Positions 37,578 to 46,947 are shown, counted from the stretch's first letter. The stretch is 64,000 bases of DNA from Afipia sp. GAS231 (GCF_900103365.1 NZ_LT629703.1:3472001-3536000); one strand, 5' to 3'. Notes: generated by a model from the sequence alone, not told the origin. Made by a program: numbers and translations.

Positions 37578-38701
37578 TGATTGTGACGACCGCTGACAGC
37601 GTGATCGGTTCGGAAAATGCCGAATCGCACGACATTGAGAAAAATATTTTTTCGAGCGAGACGCGCGGCGACGATCGCCGCGTCAACAACGATCCGCGGC
37701 AGGATCAGCGTCCTGGCAAGCAGCAACGCCAGAACAACCAGCCGCGGCGCGACAAGCGCGACGTCCATGGCTGGGTGATCCTCGACAAGCCTGTTGGCAT
37801 GACCTCCACGCACGCGGTCGCCGTACTCAAGCGCCTGTTCCAGGCCAAGCGCGCCGGCCACGCCGGCACCCTCGATCCCTTGGCCTCCGGCGGCCTGCCG
37901 ATCGCGCTGGGAGAGGCCACCAAGACGGTTCCCTTCGTGATGGACGGCCGCAAGCGCTACCGCTTCACGGTCGCCTGGGGCGAGGAACGCGATACCGACG
38001 ACACCGAAGGCCGGGCGACCCAAACCAGCGAGTTGCGGCCCTCGGCAGACGCGATCCGGGCACTTCTCCCCCGCTTTACCGGCGTGATCGAGCAGATCCC
38101 GCCGCAATATTCCGCCATCAAGGTCCAGGGCGAGCGCGCCTACGACCTGGCGCGGGACGGCGAAACCGTGGAATTGAAGCCCCGGCCGGTCGAGATCCAC
38201 GAATTAACCCTTGTAGAACATGAAGATAACGGCCTGTCCGTGTTCGAGGCCGAATGCGGCAAGGGCACCTATGTGCGGGCCTTGGCCCGCGATATGGGCC
38301 GGATTCTGGGCTGTTTCGGCCATATCTGCGCGCTGCGGCGGACCCTGGTCGGGCCATTCCGCGAGGCGGACATGATTCCGCTGGAACAGTTGGAGGCTTT
38401 ATGCAATAGAGCCGCGTCGGGCGAGGGCAGCCTCGCCGACGCGCTTTTGCCCGTTGAGACCGCGCTGGACGACATCCCGGCACTGGCCGTCACACGGGCT
38501 GATGCGGCAAGGCTCCATCGGGGCCAGGCCGTTTTGTTGCGCGGACGGGATGCGCCCAATAGTAGCGGCACAGTCTATGTCACGGTGGCAGGCCGGCTTC
38601 TGGCCCTCGCCGAAATTGGCAATGGCGAACTCATCCCCAAGCGCGTGTTCAACCTGACCGGACTGACTGCCAGTTCCGGTCGCAACAACGAGAGAGTTTG
38701 A
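37574..38701 (+). CDS. truB: tRNA pseudouridine-55 synthase TruB
   Basis: A 375-residue enzyme that forms pseudouridine 55 in the T loop of tRNAs. Catalytic D101 is in [25 protein letters not shown] near residue 66 and [16 protein letters not shown] near residue 177 are family landmarks. It carries a 60-residue, polar N-terminal extension (D/R/Q/N-rich, about residues 30-62) that looks disordered; part of it could be trimmed if a later start is used. The PUA-like domain is at the C-terminus. rpsO follows 2 bases later. Confidence 0.96.
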   Translation: MMIVTTADSVIGSENAESHDIEKNIFSSETRGDDRRVNNDPRQDQRPGKQQRQNNQPRRDKRDVHGWVILDKPVGMTSTHAVAVLKRLFQAKRAGHAGTLDPLASGGLPIALGEATKTVPFVMDGRKRYRFTVAWGEERDTDDTEGRATQTSELRPSADAIRALLPRFTGVIEQIPPQYSAIKVQGERAYDLARDGETVELKPRPVEIHELTLVEHEDNGLSVFEAECGKGTYVRALARDMGRILGCFGHICALRRTLVGPFREADMIPLEQLEALCNRAASGEGSLADALLPVETALDDIPALAVTRADAARLHRGQAVLLRGRDAPNSSGTVYVTVAGRLLALAEIGNGELIPKRVFNLTGLTASSGRNNERV

Positions 38702-38703
38702 CG

Positions 38704-38973
38704 ATGTCGATTACCGCCGAACGCAAAGCGGAAGTCATCAAGACGAATGCCAACAAGGCCGGCGACACCGGCTCGCCCGAGGTCCAGGTTGCGATCCTGT
38801 CGGAACGCATCAACAACCTCACGGGCCACTTCAAGACCCACGTGAAGGACAACCATTCACGCCGCGGCCTCTTGAAGCTCGTGTCGACGCGCCGTTCCCT
38901 TCTCGATTACATCAAGAAGAAGGACGAGGCGCGGTACAAGGCGCTGCTCGAAAAGCACAACATTCGTCGTTGA
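38704..38973 (+). CDS. rpsO: 30S ribosomal protein S15
   Basis: 89 residues with the S15 signature ([40 protein letters not shown]). It binds the central domain of 16S rRNA. In E. coli S15 represses its own mRNA; I cannot see an equivalent structure here. A strong hairpin follows just after the stop. Confidence 0.99.
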   Translation: MSITAERKAEVIKTNANKAGDTGSPEVQVAILSERINNLTGHFKTHVKDNHSRRGLLKLVSTRRSLLDYIKKKDEARYKALLEKHNIRR

Positions 38974-38980
38974 TCAGTTC

Positions 38981-39006
38981 ACGCGCGCAAGGTTTGCGCG
39001 CGTTTT
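38981..39006 (+). terminator. Hairpin with T-tract after rpsO
   Basis: ACGCGCGCAA (38981-38990) pairs perfectly with TTGCGCGCGT (38994-39003), loop GGT, followed by TTT. A short T-run suggests partial termination, with some transcripts reading on to pnp. Confidence 0.65.
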
Positions 39007-39053
39007 CGCATGGTTTTCCGAAAAACCGGACTTCAGATTTCCTGGAGACGACC

Positions 39054-39170
39054 ATGCGCAATAACGTTCAGCAGCAATCCGGCCGCTGGACGGGGCAAGA
39101 TGCCCGTGACTACCGAGAGGATGGACGCCATCCGAAATATAAAGACCATGGCAGGATCGCCGGACGCTGA
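39054..39170 (+). CDS. Possible 38-residue leader ORF before pnp
   Basis: ATG at 39054 follows GGAGACGACC at ideal spacing. The 38 codons encode a very polar, Arg/Gln/Asp-rich peptide (MRNNVQQQSGRWTG...) and the stop codon lies within the long pnp-leader stem-loop. It may be a small gene or a leader peptide whose translation opens the stem-loop; coding status is unproven. Confidence 0.35.
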   Translation: MRNNVQQQSGRWTGQDARDYREDGRHPKYKDHGRIAGR

Positions 39171-39207
39171 TCTCGATCAGCGTCCCGCAATCTTGCGCAT
39201 GGTCTTT
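39141..39207 (+). promoter_or_regulatory. Long stem-loop in the pnp leader, RNase III-type
   Basis: Three stacked helices: AAAGACCATG with CATGGTCTTT (39141-39150/39198-39207), GCAGGAT with ATCTTGC (39151-39157/39190-39196, one G-U), and GGACGCTGA with TCAGCGTCC (39162-39170/39177-39185). About 26 base pairs with one internal loop. In E. coli, RNase III cuts a leader stem-loop of pnp mRNA as part of PNPase autoregulation; position and shape here suggest the same. Confidence 0.6.
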
Positions 39208-39255
39208 GTGTTTTGAGGGCGTCGTTCTCTCGTGAACCCATGAAAGAAGACCACT

Positions 39256-41415
39256 ATGTTTAATGCTCATTCAGTCGAAATCGACTGGGGTGGACGTCCC
39301 CTCAAGCTTGAAACCGGAAAGATCGCGCGTCAGGCCGACGGCGCCGTGATGGCGACCTATGGCGAGACCATCGTGCTCGCGACCGTGGTTGCCGCCAAGT
39401 CGCCGCGCGAAGGCGTCGACTTCCTGCCGCTCACCGTCGACTATCAGGAAAAGACCTATGCCGCAGGCCGCATTCCCGGCGGCTATTTCAAGCGCGAAGG
39501 ACGCCCGACCGAAAAGGAGACGCTGGTCTCCCGCCTGATCGACCGCCCGATCCGTCCGCTGTTCGTCGACGGCTGGCGCAACGAAACTCAGTTGATCGTC
39601 ACCGTGCTGTCGCACGACATGGAAAACGATCCCGATATCGTCGCCCTGGTGGCGGCGTCCGCCGCGCTGACGATTTCCGGCGCCCCGTTCAAGGGTCCGA
39701 TCGGTGCTGCCCGCGTCGGTTTTGCCAATGACGAATACGTGCTCAACCCGACGCTCGACGAGATGGTCGACACCCAGCTCGACCTGGTCGTCGCCGGCAC
39801 CGCCGACGCCGTGCTGATGGTGGAATCGGAAGCCAAGGAGCTCAACGAGGACATCATGCTCGGCGCCGTGATGTTCGGCCACCGTCACTTCCAGCCGGTG
39901 ATCAAGGCGATCATCGAACTGGCCGAGAAGGCCGCCAAGGAGCCACGCGAAGTCAAGGTCATCGACGACAGCGCGATCGAGAAGGAAATGCTCGGCCTGA
40001 TCGAGCAGGAGCTACGCTCGGCCTACGCCATCCCGGTCAAGCAGGACCGCTACGCTGCGGTCGGCAAGGCCAAGGAAAAGGTGATGGCGCACTACTTCCC
40101 GGAAGGGCAGGAGTCGCCGCACAACAAGCTGCGCATCGCCGCCGTGTTCAAGGAACTCGAGTCCAAGATCGTTCGCTGGAACATCCTCGACACCGGCAAG
40201 CGCATCGACGGCCGCGACGCCAAGACCGTCCGCAACATCGTCGCCGAAGTCGGCGTGCTGCCCCGTGCCCACGGCTCGGCGCTGTTCACCCGCGGTGAAA
40301 CCCAGGCGATGGTCGTGACCACGCTCGGCACCGGTGAGGACGAGCAGTACATCGACGCGCTGTCGGGAACCTACAAAGAGACGTTCCTGCTGCACTACAA
40401 CTTCCCTCCCTACTCGGTCGGTGAAACCGGTCGCCTCGGCGGCACCAAGCGCCGCGAGATCGGTCACGGCAAGCTCGCCTGGCGCGCGATCCACCCGATC
40501 CTGCCACCGCACCACGAATTCCCCTACACGGTGCGCGTGGTGTCGGAGATCACCGAATCCAACGGATCGTCGTCGATGGCGTCGGTCTGCGGCGCCTCGC
40601 TGGCGCTGATGGACGCCGGCGTTCCCCTGAAGCGGCCGACCGCGGGTATCGCGATGGGCCTGATCCTTGAAGGTTCGCGCTTTGCGGTTCTGTCCGACAT
40701 TCTCGGCGACGAGGATCATCTCGGCGACATGGACTTCAAGGTGGCCGGCACCGAACAGGGCATCACCTCGCTGCAGATGGACATCAAGATCGAGGGCATC
40801 ACCGAGGAGATCATGAAGGTCGCCCTCGGCCAGGCCAAGGATGGGCGTATCCACATCCTCGGCGAGATGTCGAAGGCGCTCACCAACGCGCGCGCCGAGC
40901 TCGGCGAATACGCGCCGCGGATCGAGACCTTCAAGATCCCGACCGACAAGATCCGTGAAGTGATCGGCACCGGCGGCAAGGTAATCCGCGAGATCGTCGA
41001 GAAGACCGGCGCCAAGGTCAACATCGAGGACGACGGCACCGTCAAGGTCGCCTCCAACGACGGCGAGGCGATGAAGGCCGCGATCAAGTGGATCAAGTCG
41101 ATCGCCTCCGATCCGGAGATCGGCCAGATCTACGAAGGCACCGTGGTCAAGGTGATGGAGTTCGGCGCGTTCGTGAACTTCTTCGGCGCCAAGGATGGCC
41201 TGGTCCATATCAGCCAGCTCGCTTCGGCGCGCGTGCAGAAGACCTCCGACGTCGTCAAGGAAGGCGACAAGGTCAGGGTCAAGCTGCTCGGCTTCGACGA
41301 TCGCGGCAAGACGCGGCTGTCGATGAAGGTGGTCGATCAGGCCACCGGCGAGGACCTCGAAGCCAAGCAGAAGGCGGCCGAAGCTTCCGCCCCGCGCGAA
41401 GCCGCCGGCGAGTAA
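39256..41415 (+). CDS. pnp: Polyribonucleotide nucleotidyltransferase (PNPase)
   Basis: A 719-residue 3'-5' phosphorolytic exoribonuclease of the RNA degradosome. Two RNase PH domains (about 10-140 and 320-460), an all-helical linker, a KH domain starting near residue 555 ([20 protein letters not shown]) and an S1 domain near 622 ([18 protein letters not shown]). The catalytic second core includes the [18 protein letters not shown] motif. A short alanine/lysine tail ends it. Last gene of the operon, followed by a strong terminator. Confidence 0.98.
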   Translation: MFNAHSVEIDWGGRPLKLETGKIARQADGAVMATYGETIVLATVVAAKSPREGVDFLPLTVDYQEKTYAAGRIPGGYFKREGRPTEKETLVSRLIDRPIRPLFVDGWRNETQLIVTVLSHDMENDPDIVALVAASAALTISGAPFKGPIGAARVGFANDEYVLNPTLDEMVDTQLDLVVAGTADAVLMVESEAKELNEDIMLGAVMFGHRHFQPVIKAIIELAEKAAKEPREVKVIDDSAIEKEMLGLIEQELRSAYAIPVKQDRYAAVGKAKEKVMAHYFPEGQESPHNKLRIAAVFKELESKIVRWNILDTGKRIDGRDAKTVRNIVAEVGVLPRAHGSALFTRGETQAMVVTTLGTGEDEQYIDALSGTYKETFLLHYNFPPYSVGETGRLGGTKRREIGHGKLAWRAIHPILPPHHEFPYTVRVVSEITESNGSSSMASVCGASLALMDAGVPLKRPTAGIAMGLILEGSRFAVLSDILGDEDHLGDMDFKVAGTEQGITSLQMDIKIEGITEEIMKVALGQAKDGRIHILGEMSKALTNARAELGEYAPRIETFKIPTDKIREVIGTGGKVIREIVEKTGAKVNIEDDGTVKVASNDGEAMKAAIKWIKSIASDPEIGQIYEGTVVKVMEFGAFVNFFGAKDGLVHISQLASARVQKTSDVVKEGDKVRVKLLGFDDRGKTRLSMKVVDQATGEDLEAKQKAAEASAPREAAGE

Positions 41416-41441
41416 GCCTCGACGTCATCATGAACAACGAA

Positions 41442-41469
41442 GGGCGGCCGAAAGGCCGCCCTTTTGTTT
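41442..41469 (+). terminator. Intrinsic terminator of pnp
   Basis: GGGCGGCC (41442-41449), GAAA tetraloop, GGCCGCCC (41454-41461), then TTTTGTTTG. A textbook stable hairpin with a U-tract, 27 bases after the stop. Confidence 0.92.
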
Positions 41470-41543
41470 GCCGCGATGTGTCGGATTGAAGTCGAGAGGA
41501 CCGTGGCGATAGTATCGCGACGAGATTTCTTTGAGGACAACCG

Positions 41544-42002
41544 ATGCCGCCGATCATTCGCCCCGCCCGCCCCGACGAATATGACGAGGTCGCGCGGGTC
41601 TGGATGGAGAGCTGGGTATCGACCGGGCTCGAGGACGCCAGCAATTTCCTGCTGGCCAAATTGCGCGCGCGGGTACCGACGGAGGTCGAGGGCGGCTGGA
41701 GCCTCTACGTTGCCGACGACAACGGCAGACTGGCGGCGATGCTCGCGATCCATCTGCCAAAACGCTATCTCGACCAGTTGTTCGTAGCACCCGGATATCA
41801 GGGCCTCAGCGTCGGACGCCAGTTGCTCGCCTTTACGCGGCAACATTTGCCCGATGAAATATTCCTGCGCTGCGTGCGCGAGAATGAAAAGGCCTGGCGC
41901 TGGTACGAGCGCGAAGGGTTTGTCTTCGAGCAGGAGCAGGTCGAGCCGATGACCGGCTTTGTGATGAAATATTATCGCTGGACGAAGATGGAAACGGCAT
42001 AG
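41544..42002 (+). CDS. GNAT family N-acetyltransferase
   Basis: A 152-residue acetyltransferase. It starts IIRPARPDEYDEVARVW, has the strand LDQLFVAPGYQGLSVGRQLLAF with the Q-x-x-x-G acetyl-CoA loop near residue 90, and the C-terminal NEKAWRWYEREGFVFE motif. The substrate cannot be inferred. GAGGACAACCG precedes the ATG. It is the first gene after the pnp terminator and starts a less conserved stretch. Confidence 0.88.
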   Translation: MPPIIRPARPDEYDEVARVWMESWVSTGLEDASNFLLAKLRARVPTEVEGGWSLYVADDNGRLAAMLAIHLPKRYLDQLFVAPGYQGLSVGRQLLAFTRQHLPDEIFLRCVRENEKAWRWYEREGFVFEQEQVEPMTGFVMKYYRWTKMETA

Positions 42003-42025
42003 CCGTGAGGAGCGGTGCAATGGCC

Positions 42026-42054
42026 TTGCCGCGCCCCTTTGCACGCTCTAGTTT
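42026..42054 (+). promoter_or_regulatory. Promoter of the first tandem secreted-protein gene
   Basis: TTGCCG at 42026-42031, 17-base spacer, TAGTTT at 42049-42054. The spacer ends in TTTGCACGCTC, shared with the second copy at 42922-42950, so the two promoters are duplicates. Confidence 0.6.
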
Positions 42055-42089
42055 ACACTCCCCGCCGCCGCTATCTCAGCCGAGTTCCC

Positions 42090-42878
42090 ATGATTCGATC
42101 GTTCGCTGTTGCGATTGTTCTGTCGTGCTTCGCCCTGTCTGCATGGGCGCAATCCCAGCCTGCGCCAGGCGCGTCGACCACGAAGCCCGCCGCCGCGCGG
42201 CCAACGCCCAATTCCAGGCCTGCCGCGCCGGCGGCGGAAAGCGGACGGTGCCAGATCGGCGTCATTCCCATTGCCGGCAATCTGTTCATGGTCGAGAACT
42301 TCGGACCCTTCACATTTACCGATAAGTATGCGCGGGTGTCTGTCGACGGATGGGCGCTCGACGAACTGGTCGTCTCACGCGTTCGGGCCGCGGCTCCCGG
42401 CGTGTCGGTACGGCGACTCCCCTTCACCAGGGAGGAACTGGCGCAGCATCGAAGACCCGTTTCTCTGTTTGAACGCGACGACAATATCCGGGAGTTTGCC
42501 CAATACGTTGCCCGCGGAACGAACTGCGAGCGCTACGTCCTCGTACACCGCCACGGCGGCACCCAGCGAGAGTTCGGCATCGGCATCTCGAAGTACTACC
42601 ACCCGAATAAAGTCTTCCTTTTTGCCATGATGTACATCCGGGTCTATGACGGACGAAGCTTCGAATTGATCAAGAAAGCGCCCGCATTGACGACCGAGGA
42701 CACATTCTTCAACCGGTTGACGCATGACCACCTCGGCGGCCCTACGCGCGAACTGGATCCGGCAATGTTTCCGGACAAGCCTGCAGACGCCGCAGCCAAT
42801 CCGGTACTCCGCGACGGCGTCCGCGCGCTGCTGACGGCGGGCCTCGACAAAACGCTGCCGGCAATGCTTCGGCAATGA
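42090..42878 (+). CDS. Secreted protein of unknown function, tandem copy 1
   Basis: 262 residues with a clear signal peptide (MIRSFAVAIVLSCFALSAWA, cut before QS). A Pro/Ala-rich linker (about 22-50) leads to a globular domain starting CQIGVIPIAGN. The domain has GWALDELVVSRVRAAAPG, a cysteine in TNCERYVLVHRHGG, and a C-terminal NPVLRDGVRALLTAGLDKTLPAML. I recognise no named family. The neighbour at 42986 is a diverged paralogue with the same layout, and both promoters match. Likely periplasmic; role unknown. Confidence 0.8.
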   Translation: MIRSFAVAIVLSCFALSAWAQSQPAPGASTTKPAAARPTPNSRPAAPAAESGRCQIGVIPIAGNLFMVENFGPFTFTDKYARVSVDGWALDELVVSRVRAAAPGVSVRRLPFTREELAQHRRPVSLFERDDNIREFAQYVARGTNCERYVLVHRHGGTQREFGIGISKYYHPNKVFLFAMMYIRVYDGRSFELIKKAPALTTEDTFFNRLTHDHLGGPTRELDPAMFPDKPADAAANPVLRDGVRALLTAGLDKTLPAMLRQ

Positions 42879-42921
42879 AGCGGTAGCGACCCCGCGTGCG
42901 GCGCTATCGACGGTCTTCGCC

Positions 42922-42950
42922 TTGCGAAGCAGCATTGCACGCTCTAGTCT
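42922..42950 (+). promoter_or_regulatory. Promoter of the second tandem secreted-protein gene
   Basis: TTGCGA at 42922-42927, 17-base spacer ending ATTGCACGCTC, TAGTCT at 42945-42950. Matches the promoter of the first copy closely, including the following leader (TCTCAGC[C/A]GAGTT before the ATG). Confidence 0.6.
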
Positions 42951-42985
42951 ACATGCTCCGTCGCCGCCATCTCAGCAGAGTTTTC

Positions 42986-43810
42986 ATGATTCGATCACTC
43001 GCCGTCGCGATTGTTTTGTCGTGCTTGACCACATCCGTCCTTGCGCGGGCGCAACCTGCCCCGGAGACGGCAGCAGCGCCGCCGCCGGCAAAACCCGCGG
43101 CGAAAAAGCCGGCGCCGAAGGCCAAGGCCGCCGCAAGGCCGGCTGGGCCTGCGGAAAACGGGCCGTGCGACATCGGCGTCATCACCGCGTCCGGGAGCCC
43201 GGTCGGGTGGAGAAAGATCGGGATCACGGTCTTCGGCAACGAGACCGCCGAAACCGCTTCCGACGCATGGAGCATCGACGATCTCTCTTTCGCGCGAATC
43301 AAGGCCGCGGCCGGATCGGGGATCTCGATACGGCGCATCGCTTACGCCAAAGATGCGTTCGACCCCTATTACAAGCCCGAGAAGAAGCTCGCGGGCGATT
43401 CGAAAGAGAATTTCAAGATCATGATGCGCGGGATAATCGGGAATAACCGCTGCGCCCGCTACCTCGTTGTCGTCAGATATACGGGGGTTTTGCCCGGCAC
43501 CAACCAGCCGCTCTCCGGCGTCGGCGTCTTGACGCAGGGCCCGTTCGGAAAAGCTTCCGTATTCGCCTTCACGCGCATGATCCTGCTGGACGGAGAGACC
43601 CTTGACTTTAAGGATCCTTTCGGCGGCGCCGGAGGAAGGTTTGCGGCCGCCTTGTCGGCGATCGGGCGCGATGACTACATTCGTTCGGCCAACACCGAGT
43701 TTCCTGCCTCGCCGGAAGAAGCCGCAAAAAACCCGATACTGCGCGATGCCGCGCGCGCCCTTGTCACCGAGCGGATGGACAGAATCCTGCCGAAGTATCT
43801 TGCGCCGTGA
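42986..43810 (+). CDS. Secreted protein of unknown function, tandem copy 2
   Basis: 274 residues, paralogue of the gene at 42090. Signal peptide MIRSLAVAIVLSCLTTSVLA, then an Ala/Pro/Lys-rich linker (residues about 27-55), then CDIGVITASGSP, SDAWSIDDLSFARIKAAAGSG, NNRCARYLVVVRYTG and the C-terminal NPILRDAARALVTERMDRILP. The shared frame is C-(D/Q)-I-G-V-I at the domain start, a second cysteine in CxRY(L/V)(V/L)V, and NP(I/V)LRD near the end, which suggests a disulfide. Function unknown. Confidence 0.8.
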   Translation: MIRSLAVAIVLSCLTTSVLARAQPAPETAAAPPPAKPAAKKPAPKAKAAARPAGPAENGPCDIGVITASGSPVGWRKIGITVFGNETAETASDAWSIDDLSFARIKAAAGSGISIRRIAYAKDAFDPYYKPEKKLAGDSKENFKIMMRGIIGNNRCARYLVVVRYTGVLPGTNQPLSGVGVLTQGPFGKASVFAFTRMILLDGETLDFKDPFGGAGGRFAAALSAIGRDDYIRSANTEFPASPEEAAKNPILRDAARALVTERMDRILPKYLAP

Positions 43811-43904
43811 CGACCGGGACAAACGGCCTTCGACGCATTCGTTGATGCCAGCTTCGCCCGAAAACGCTATAGACCGCCGTTACAGGCAACAAAGGAAGCC
43901 TCCG

Positions 43905-44501
43905 ATGATGCAGCTCTACTGGTCGCCCCGCTCGCGCTCGTTCTCGTCGCTATGGCTGATGGAAGAAACCGGACAGCCCTATGAGCGCGTGCTGACCGAC
44001 ATTTCGACCGGCGCGCAAAAGCGGGTCGAGTATCTTGCGATCAATCCGATGGGCAAGGTTCCGGCCTTGAAAGACGGCGAGACGGCGCTGGCGGAGGCCG
44101 CGGCGATTTGCGCCTATGTCGCCGAGCGCTACCCCGAGGCGAAGCTGGCGCCGCCGCTCGGCGACCCCCTGCGCGCACGGTATCTCTACTGGCTGTTCTT
44201 TGGCCCGGGCTGCATCGAGCCGGCGATGGTGCAGATCGCGACCAAGATCGAAATGAATCCGGTTGCCGCCGGCTGGGGCGACGCCCAGCGCGTCATCGAC
44301 GTGCTCGACAACGCGCTGGAGAAAGGCCCGTGGATTCTCGGCGAGACGTTTTCGGCGGCCGACATCGTGATCGGCTCGGGCCTGAACTTCGCAGTAAGGC
44401 TGTTCAAGATGATCCCGTCGCGGCCGTCGTTCGACGCCTATATCGCCCGCTGCATGGAGCGTCCGGCATTCCAGCGCGCGGAGAAGATCGCGGCTGGCTA
44501 G
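43905..44501 (+). CDS. Glutathione S-transferase family protein
   Basis: A 198-residue GST. The N-terminal thioredoxin-fold domain reads QLYWSPRSRSFSSLWLMEETGQPYE; the catalytic position is Ser or Tyr (S7-R-S-R-S region) and the cis-proline is in GKVPALKDG, with EAAAICAYVAERYP as the glutathione carboxylate site. The C-terminal helical domain includes ETFSAADIVIGSGLNFA. Probably detoxification of an electrophile; substrate unknown. Two tandem ATGs; the purine-rich AAAGGAAGCC precedes them. Confidence 0.92.
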   Translation: MMQLYWSPRSRSFSSLWLMEETGQPYERVLTDISTGAQKRVEYLAINPMGKVPALKDGETALAEAAAICAYVAERYPEAKLAPPLGDPLRARYLYWLFFGPGCIEPAMVQIATKIEMNPVAAGWGDAQRVIDVLDNALEKGPWILGETFSAADIVIGSGLNFAVRLFKMIPSRPSFDAYIARCMERPAFQRAEKIAAG

Positions 44502-44518
44502 CTGGCGGCTTCCGCACG

Positions 44519-45502
44519 TCAATAAAGATGCACGGGAAGCGCAATGCCATCCGGACCAGCCTGCAGGCCCCAGGTCTCGTCGGCAGCCACCTCGAACTGA
44601 CGGCTCTCCGACGCACCGCTCGCGAGCTTGAGGGTGACGTTGTATTTGCCGGCCGGCAGATTCATTTCGGGGATAGCAGCCGATTTGTTTCCGGTTTCTG
44701 GCACGCTCCTGAAGCCGTCTCCGGTGCCAGCCGCCAATTCGACGCTCTGCCCGTTGATGGTGATGACGGCCTCTTCCTCGGTGGCGTTGCCGAGCATCAG
44801 CCTCGCCTTGCCTGGCGCCGGCAAGATGCCGGCATTCGCTGTGGCAGGCTTGCGCCGCGATAGATCGACGATCGTCCTGCCGTCCTGACGGACGAGCCGT
44901 AGCTGTGCCGGTCCATCTGATGTCGTGAACGCGATGACGGCCCGGTCCGCCTCGACGACCGCACCATCGGTCTCGGCCCAGCCGCGCTTGAGCAGCTCGG
45001 CGCGATAGAAGCCAAGCGTCGGTGCGAGATCGAGCGGCGTCTCGACGTGAACAGATTCGATGAAGGGTGAATTCTTCGCCGTCGTGATCAGCCAGGGTTT
45101 TGGCCGCGGCAGGCCGGTGACGCGGTCGTCGCTCGCAGCCTCGGCGGGCGATGCGGCCGATGGGACGGCGCAGAGCAAGCGGTTGGCGATGGTATTGCGC
45201 GGGCATTGAGCCACGGCCCATGCGGTTGTTTCGCTGGAGAGTAGCTTCGGAGTGTCTGATGCGTTCGACGGGGTGTCGCTTGCCGGGCTCGAGGGCGTGG
45301 CGAAAACTGGCGTCGATTGGTGGGTCGTTCTCGACACCCAGTGAAGGGTGCAACTGCTCAGCTTTGAAAAGCCGGTATTGCAATAACCTTGCGGATCCAG
45401 CACTCGTACGAGCGCTACCGACAGCATGACGTAGGTCGCAACTACCGTTGTGACGGCCAGGCTGCTGATCAGCAAAACAGCTTTCGTTCGACGCTTCATC
45501 AC
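44519..45502 (-). CDS. Anchored or secreted protein of unknown function
   Basis: A 327-residue protein. An N-terminal hydrophobic helix (about 8-35, VLLISSLAVTTVVATYVMLSVALVRVL) after MMKRRTK suggests a membrane anchor. Residues about 50-110 are Ser/Thr/Pro-rich with several cysteines, then a soluble domain with FYRAELLKRGWAET. A C-terminal beta-rich segment (PAGKYNVTLKLASGASESRQFEV) resembles carbohydrate-binding or PEGA-like beta sandwiches. I do not recognise a family. The gene points towards the GST gene on the other strand and has no obvious operon partner. Confidence 0.75.
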   Translation of the reverse strand: MMKRRTKAVLLISSLAVTTVVATYVMLSVALVRVLDPQGYCNTGFSKLSSCTLHWVSRTTHQSTPVFATPSSPASDTPSNASDTPKLLSSETTAWAVAQCPRNTIANRLLCAVPSAASPAEAASDDRVTGLPRPKPWLITTAKNSPFIESVHVETPLDLAPTLGFYRAELLKRGWAETDGAVVEADRAVIAFTTSDGPAQLRLVRQDGRTIVDLSRRKPATANAGILPAPGKARLMLGNATEEEAVITINGQSVELAAGTGDGFRSVPETGNKSAAIPEMNLPAGKYNVTLKLASGASESRQFEVAADETWGLQAGPDGIALPVHLY

Positions 45503-45687
45503 CGGATTCCAGGTCTCACTGAGCCCTGCGATCAGGCGCTCTTCAGGACCTTAGTGGCGGTGACCCGGTCAAACGTTCATCGCTGGTCGGCGGGGTAGGC
45601 ACGATGGGGCGGCTCCGACACAAAATATCGAAAACAACCCCATGCAAAGTAGAAATGGGCCCCTACGGAGCGCTGCCGCCGGTCGTC

Positions 45688-46860
45688 CTAGCCCGGGACG
45701 ACGCGCGGATCGACGTCCTGCGCGTAATCGACGCCGTCGATGCCGAAGCCGAACAGGCGCAGGAACTGGCTTTTGTATTCGCCGAGATCGGCCAGTTCGC
45801 CGAGCGTTTCGGTGGTGAGCAGCGGCCAGCGGCGCGACACTTCCTTCTGCACTTCGGGTGAAAGCTCCCAGTCGTCGACCCGAAGACGCATCGCCTCGTC
45901 GACCGCGGCATCCTTGCCGAGCTTCGTCCGGAACAGGCGATCGATCTGTTCGATGCAGCCTTCGTGCAGCCCGAGCTTTTTCATCACCTTGAACAGCACC
46001 GTGCCGTAGAGCGGCACCACCGGAATCGCCGAACTCGCTTGCGTGACCACGGCCTTCAGCGCGACGATGCGGGCGGCGTCCGGGCCGAGCCGGCCGCGGA
46101 TCGCTTCCGCCTTGTGGTCGAGATCGACCTTGGCGCGGCCGAGCGTGCCGTTCCAGTAGATCGGCCAGGTCAGTTCGCTGCCGATATAGGTGTAGTTGAG
46201 GGTTCGGAAGCCCGGCGCCAGAACACCGGCGTCCGCGAGCTGATCGATCCAGCGCTTCCAGTCATCGCCACCCATCACAGCGACGGTCGCGGCCGCTTCG
46301 TCCTCGCTCGCCGGCGAAATGGTGGTCTCGTAGACCTCGCCGGTTTCGGTGTTGAGGGTCTTGATCTCGACCGGCGCGCCGAGCGGCTTGATCGCCGAAC
46401 GATAGGTCTTGCCCGTATCCGGATCGGTGCGGACCGGAGCGGCCATGCTGTAGACCAGCATGTCGAGCTGTCCGAATTTTTCGCGCACGGCGTCGATGAA
46501 GGTTTTCTTCAGTTCGTTGGAGAACGCGTCGCCCTCCAAAGTGAGCGGCGATCGTCCGATCTTCCTGGCCTCGATCTCGAAGGCGCGATTGTTGTAAAAG
46601 CCGGCGCTGCCGGATCTGGTGGCCGTGGGCTCGCGCTCCAGTGACACGCCGATGGTATCCGCGCCGCCGGCGAAGGTCGAAACGATGCGGCTGGCGAGAC
46701 CATAACCGGTCGAACAGCCGAGCACGGCAACGCGCTTCGGGCAATCCGCAATCGAACCCTGGCGTTGGACGTAGGCGATCTGCTCGCGGACATTGGTGGC
46801 ACAGCCGACCGGATGTGCCGTCGTGCAGATGAAGCCTCGCACGCGCGGTTCGATAATCAT
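45688..46860 (-). CDS. fabV: Trans-2-enoyl-CoA/ACP reductase FabV
   Basis: A 390-residue NADH-dependent enoyl reductase for the last step of fatty-acid elongation. It starts MIIEPRVRGFICTTAHPVG, the FabV opening. The Rossmann loop is GCSTGYGLASRI near residue 48, and the active-site Tyr/Lys region is YTYIGSELTWPIYWNGTLGRAK near residues 225-246. FabV is longer than FabI (about 260) and unrelated in length and start; it is known for triclosan resistance in other bacteria. A GTG two codons upstream is less likely as start. It follows fabB by 87 bases, so fabA-fabB-fabV probably form an operon. Confidence 0.95.
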   Translation of the reverse strand: MIIEPRVRGFICTTAHPVGCATNVREQIAYVQRQGSIADCPKRVAVLGCSTGYGLASRIVSTFAGGADTIGVSLEREPTATRSGSAGFYNNRAFEIEARKIGRSPLTLEGDAFSNELKKTFIDAVREKFGQLDMLVYSMAAPVRTDPDTGKTYRSAIKPLGAPVEIKTLNTETGEVYETTISPASEDEAAATVAVMGGDDWKRWIDQLADAGVLAPGFRTLNYTYIGSELTWPIYWNGTLGRAKVDLDHKAEAIRGRLGPDAARIVALKAVVTQASSAIPVVPLYGTVLFKVMKKLGLHEGCIEQIDRLFRTKLGKDAAVDEAMRLRVDDWELSPEVQKEVSRRWPLLTTETLGELADLGEYKSQFLRLFGFGIDGVDYAQDVDPRVVPG

Positions 46861-46947
46861 GCCCACCCCATTTCGGATTGTTGAAAAATCTCCGTCCGCC
46901 GCACGCCGGTCTCACGGCGCACGCAAGCGAGGCGAAGTAAGAGCGAA

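Noticed and set aside
42015..42089. Longer N-terminus for the first tandem secreted protein
   Set aside because: It would put an Arg-rich segment before the signal peptide and overlap the promoter; the same holds for the second copy.
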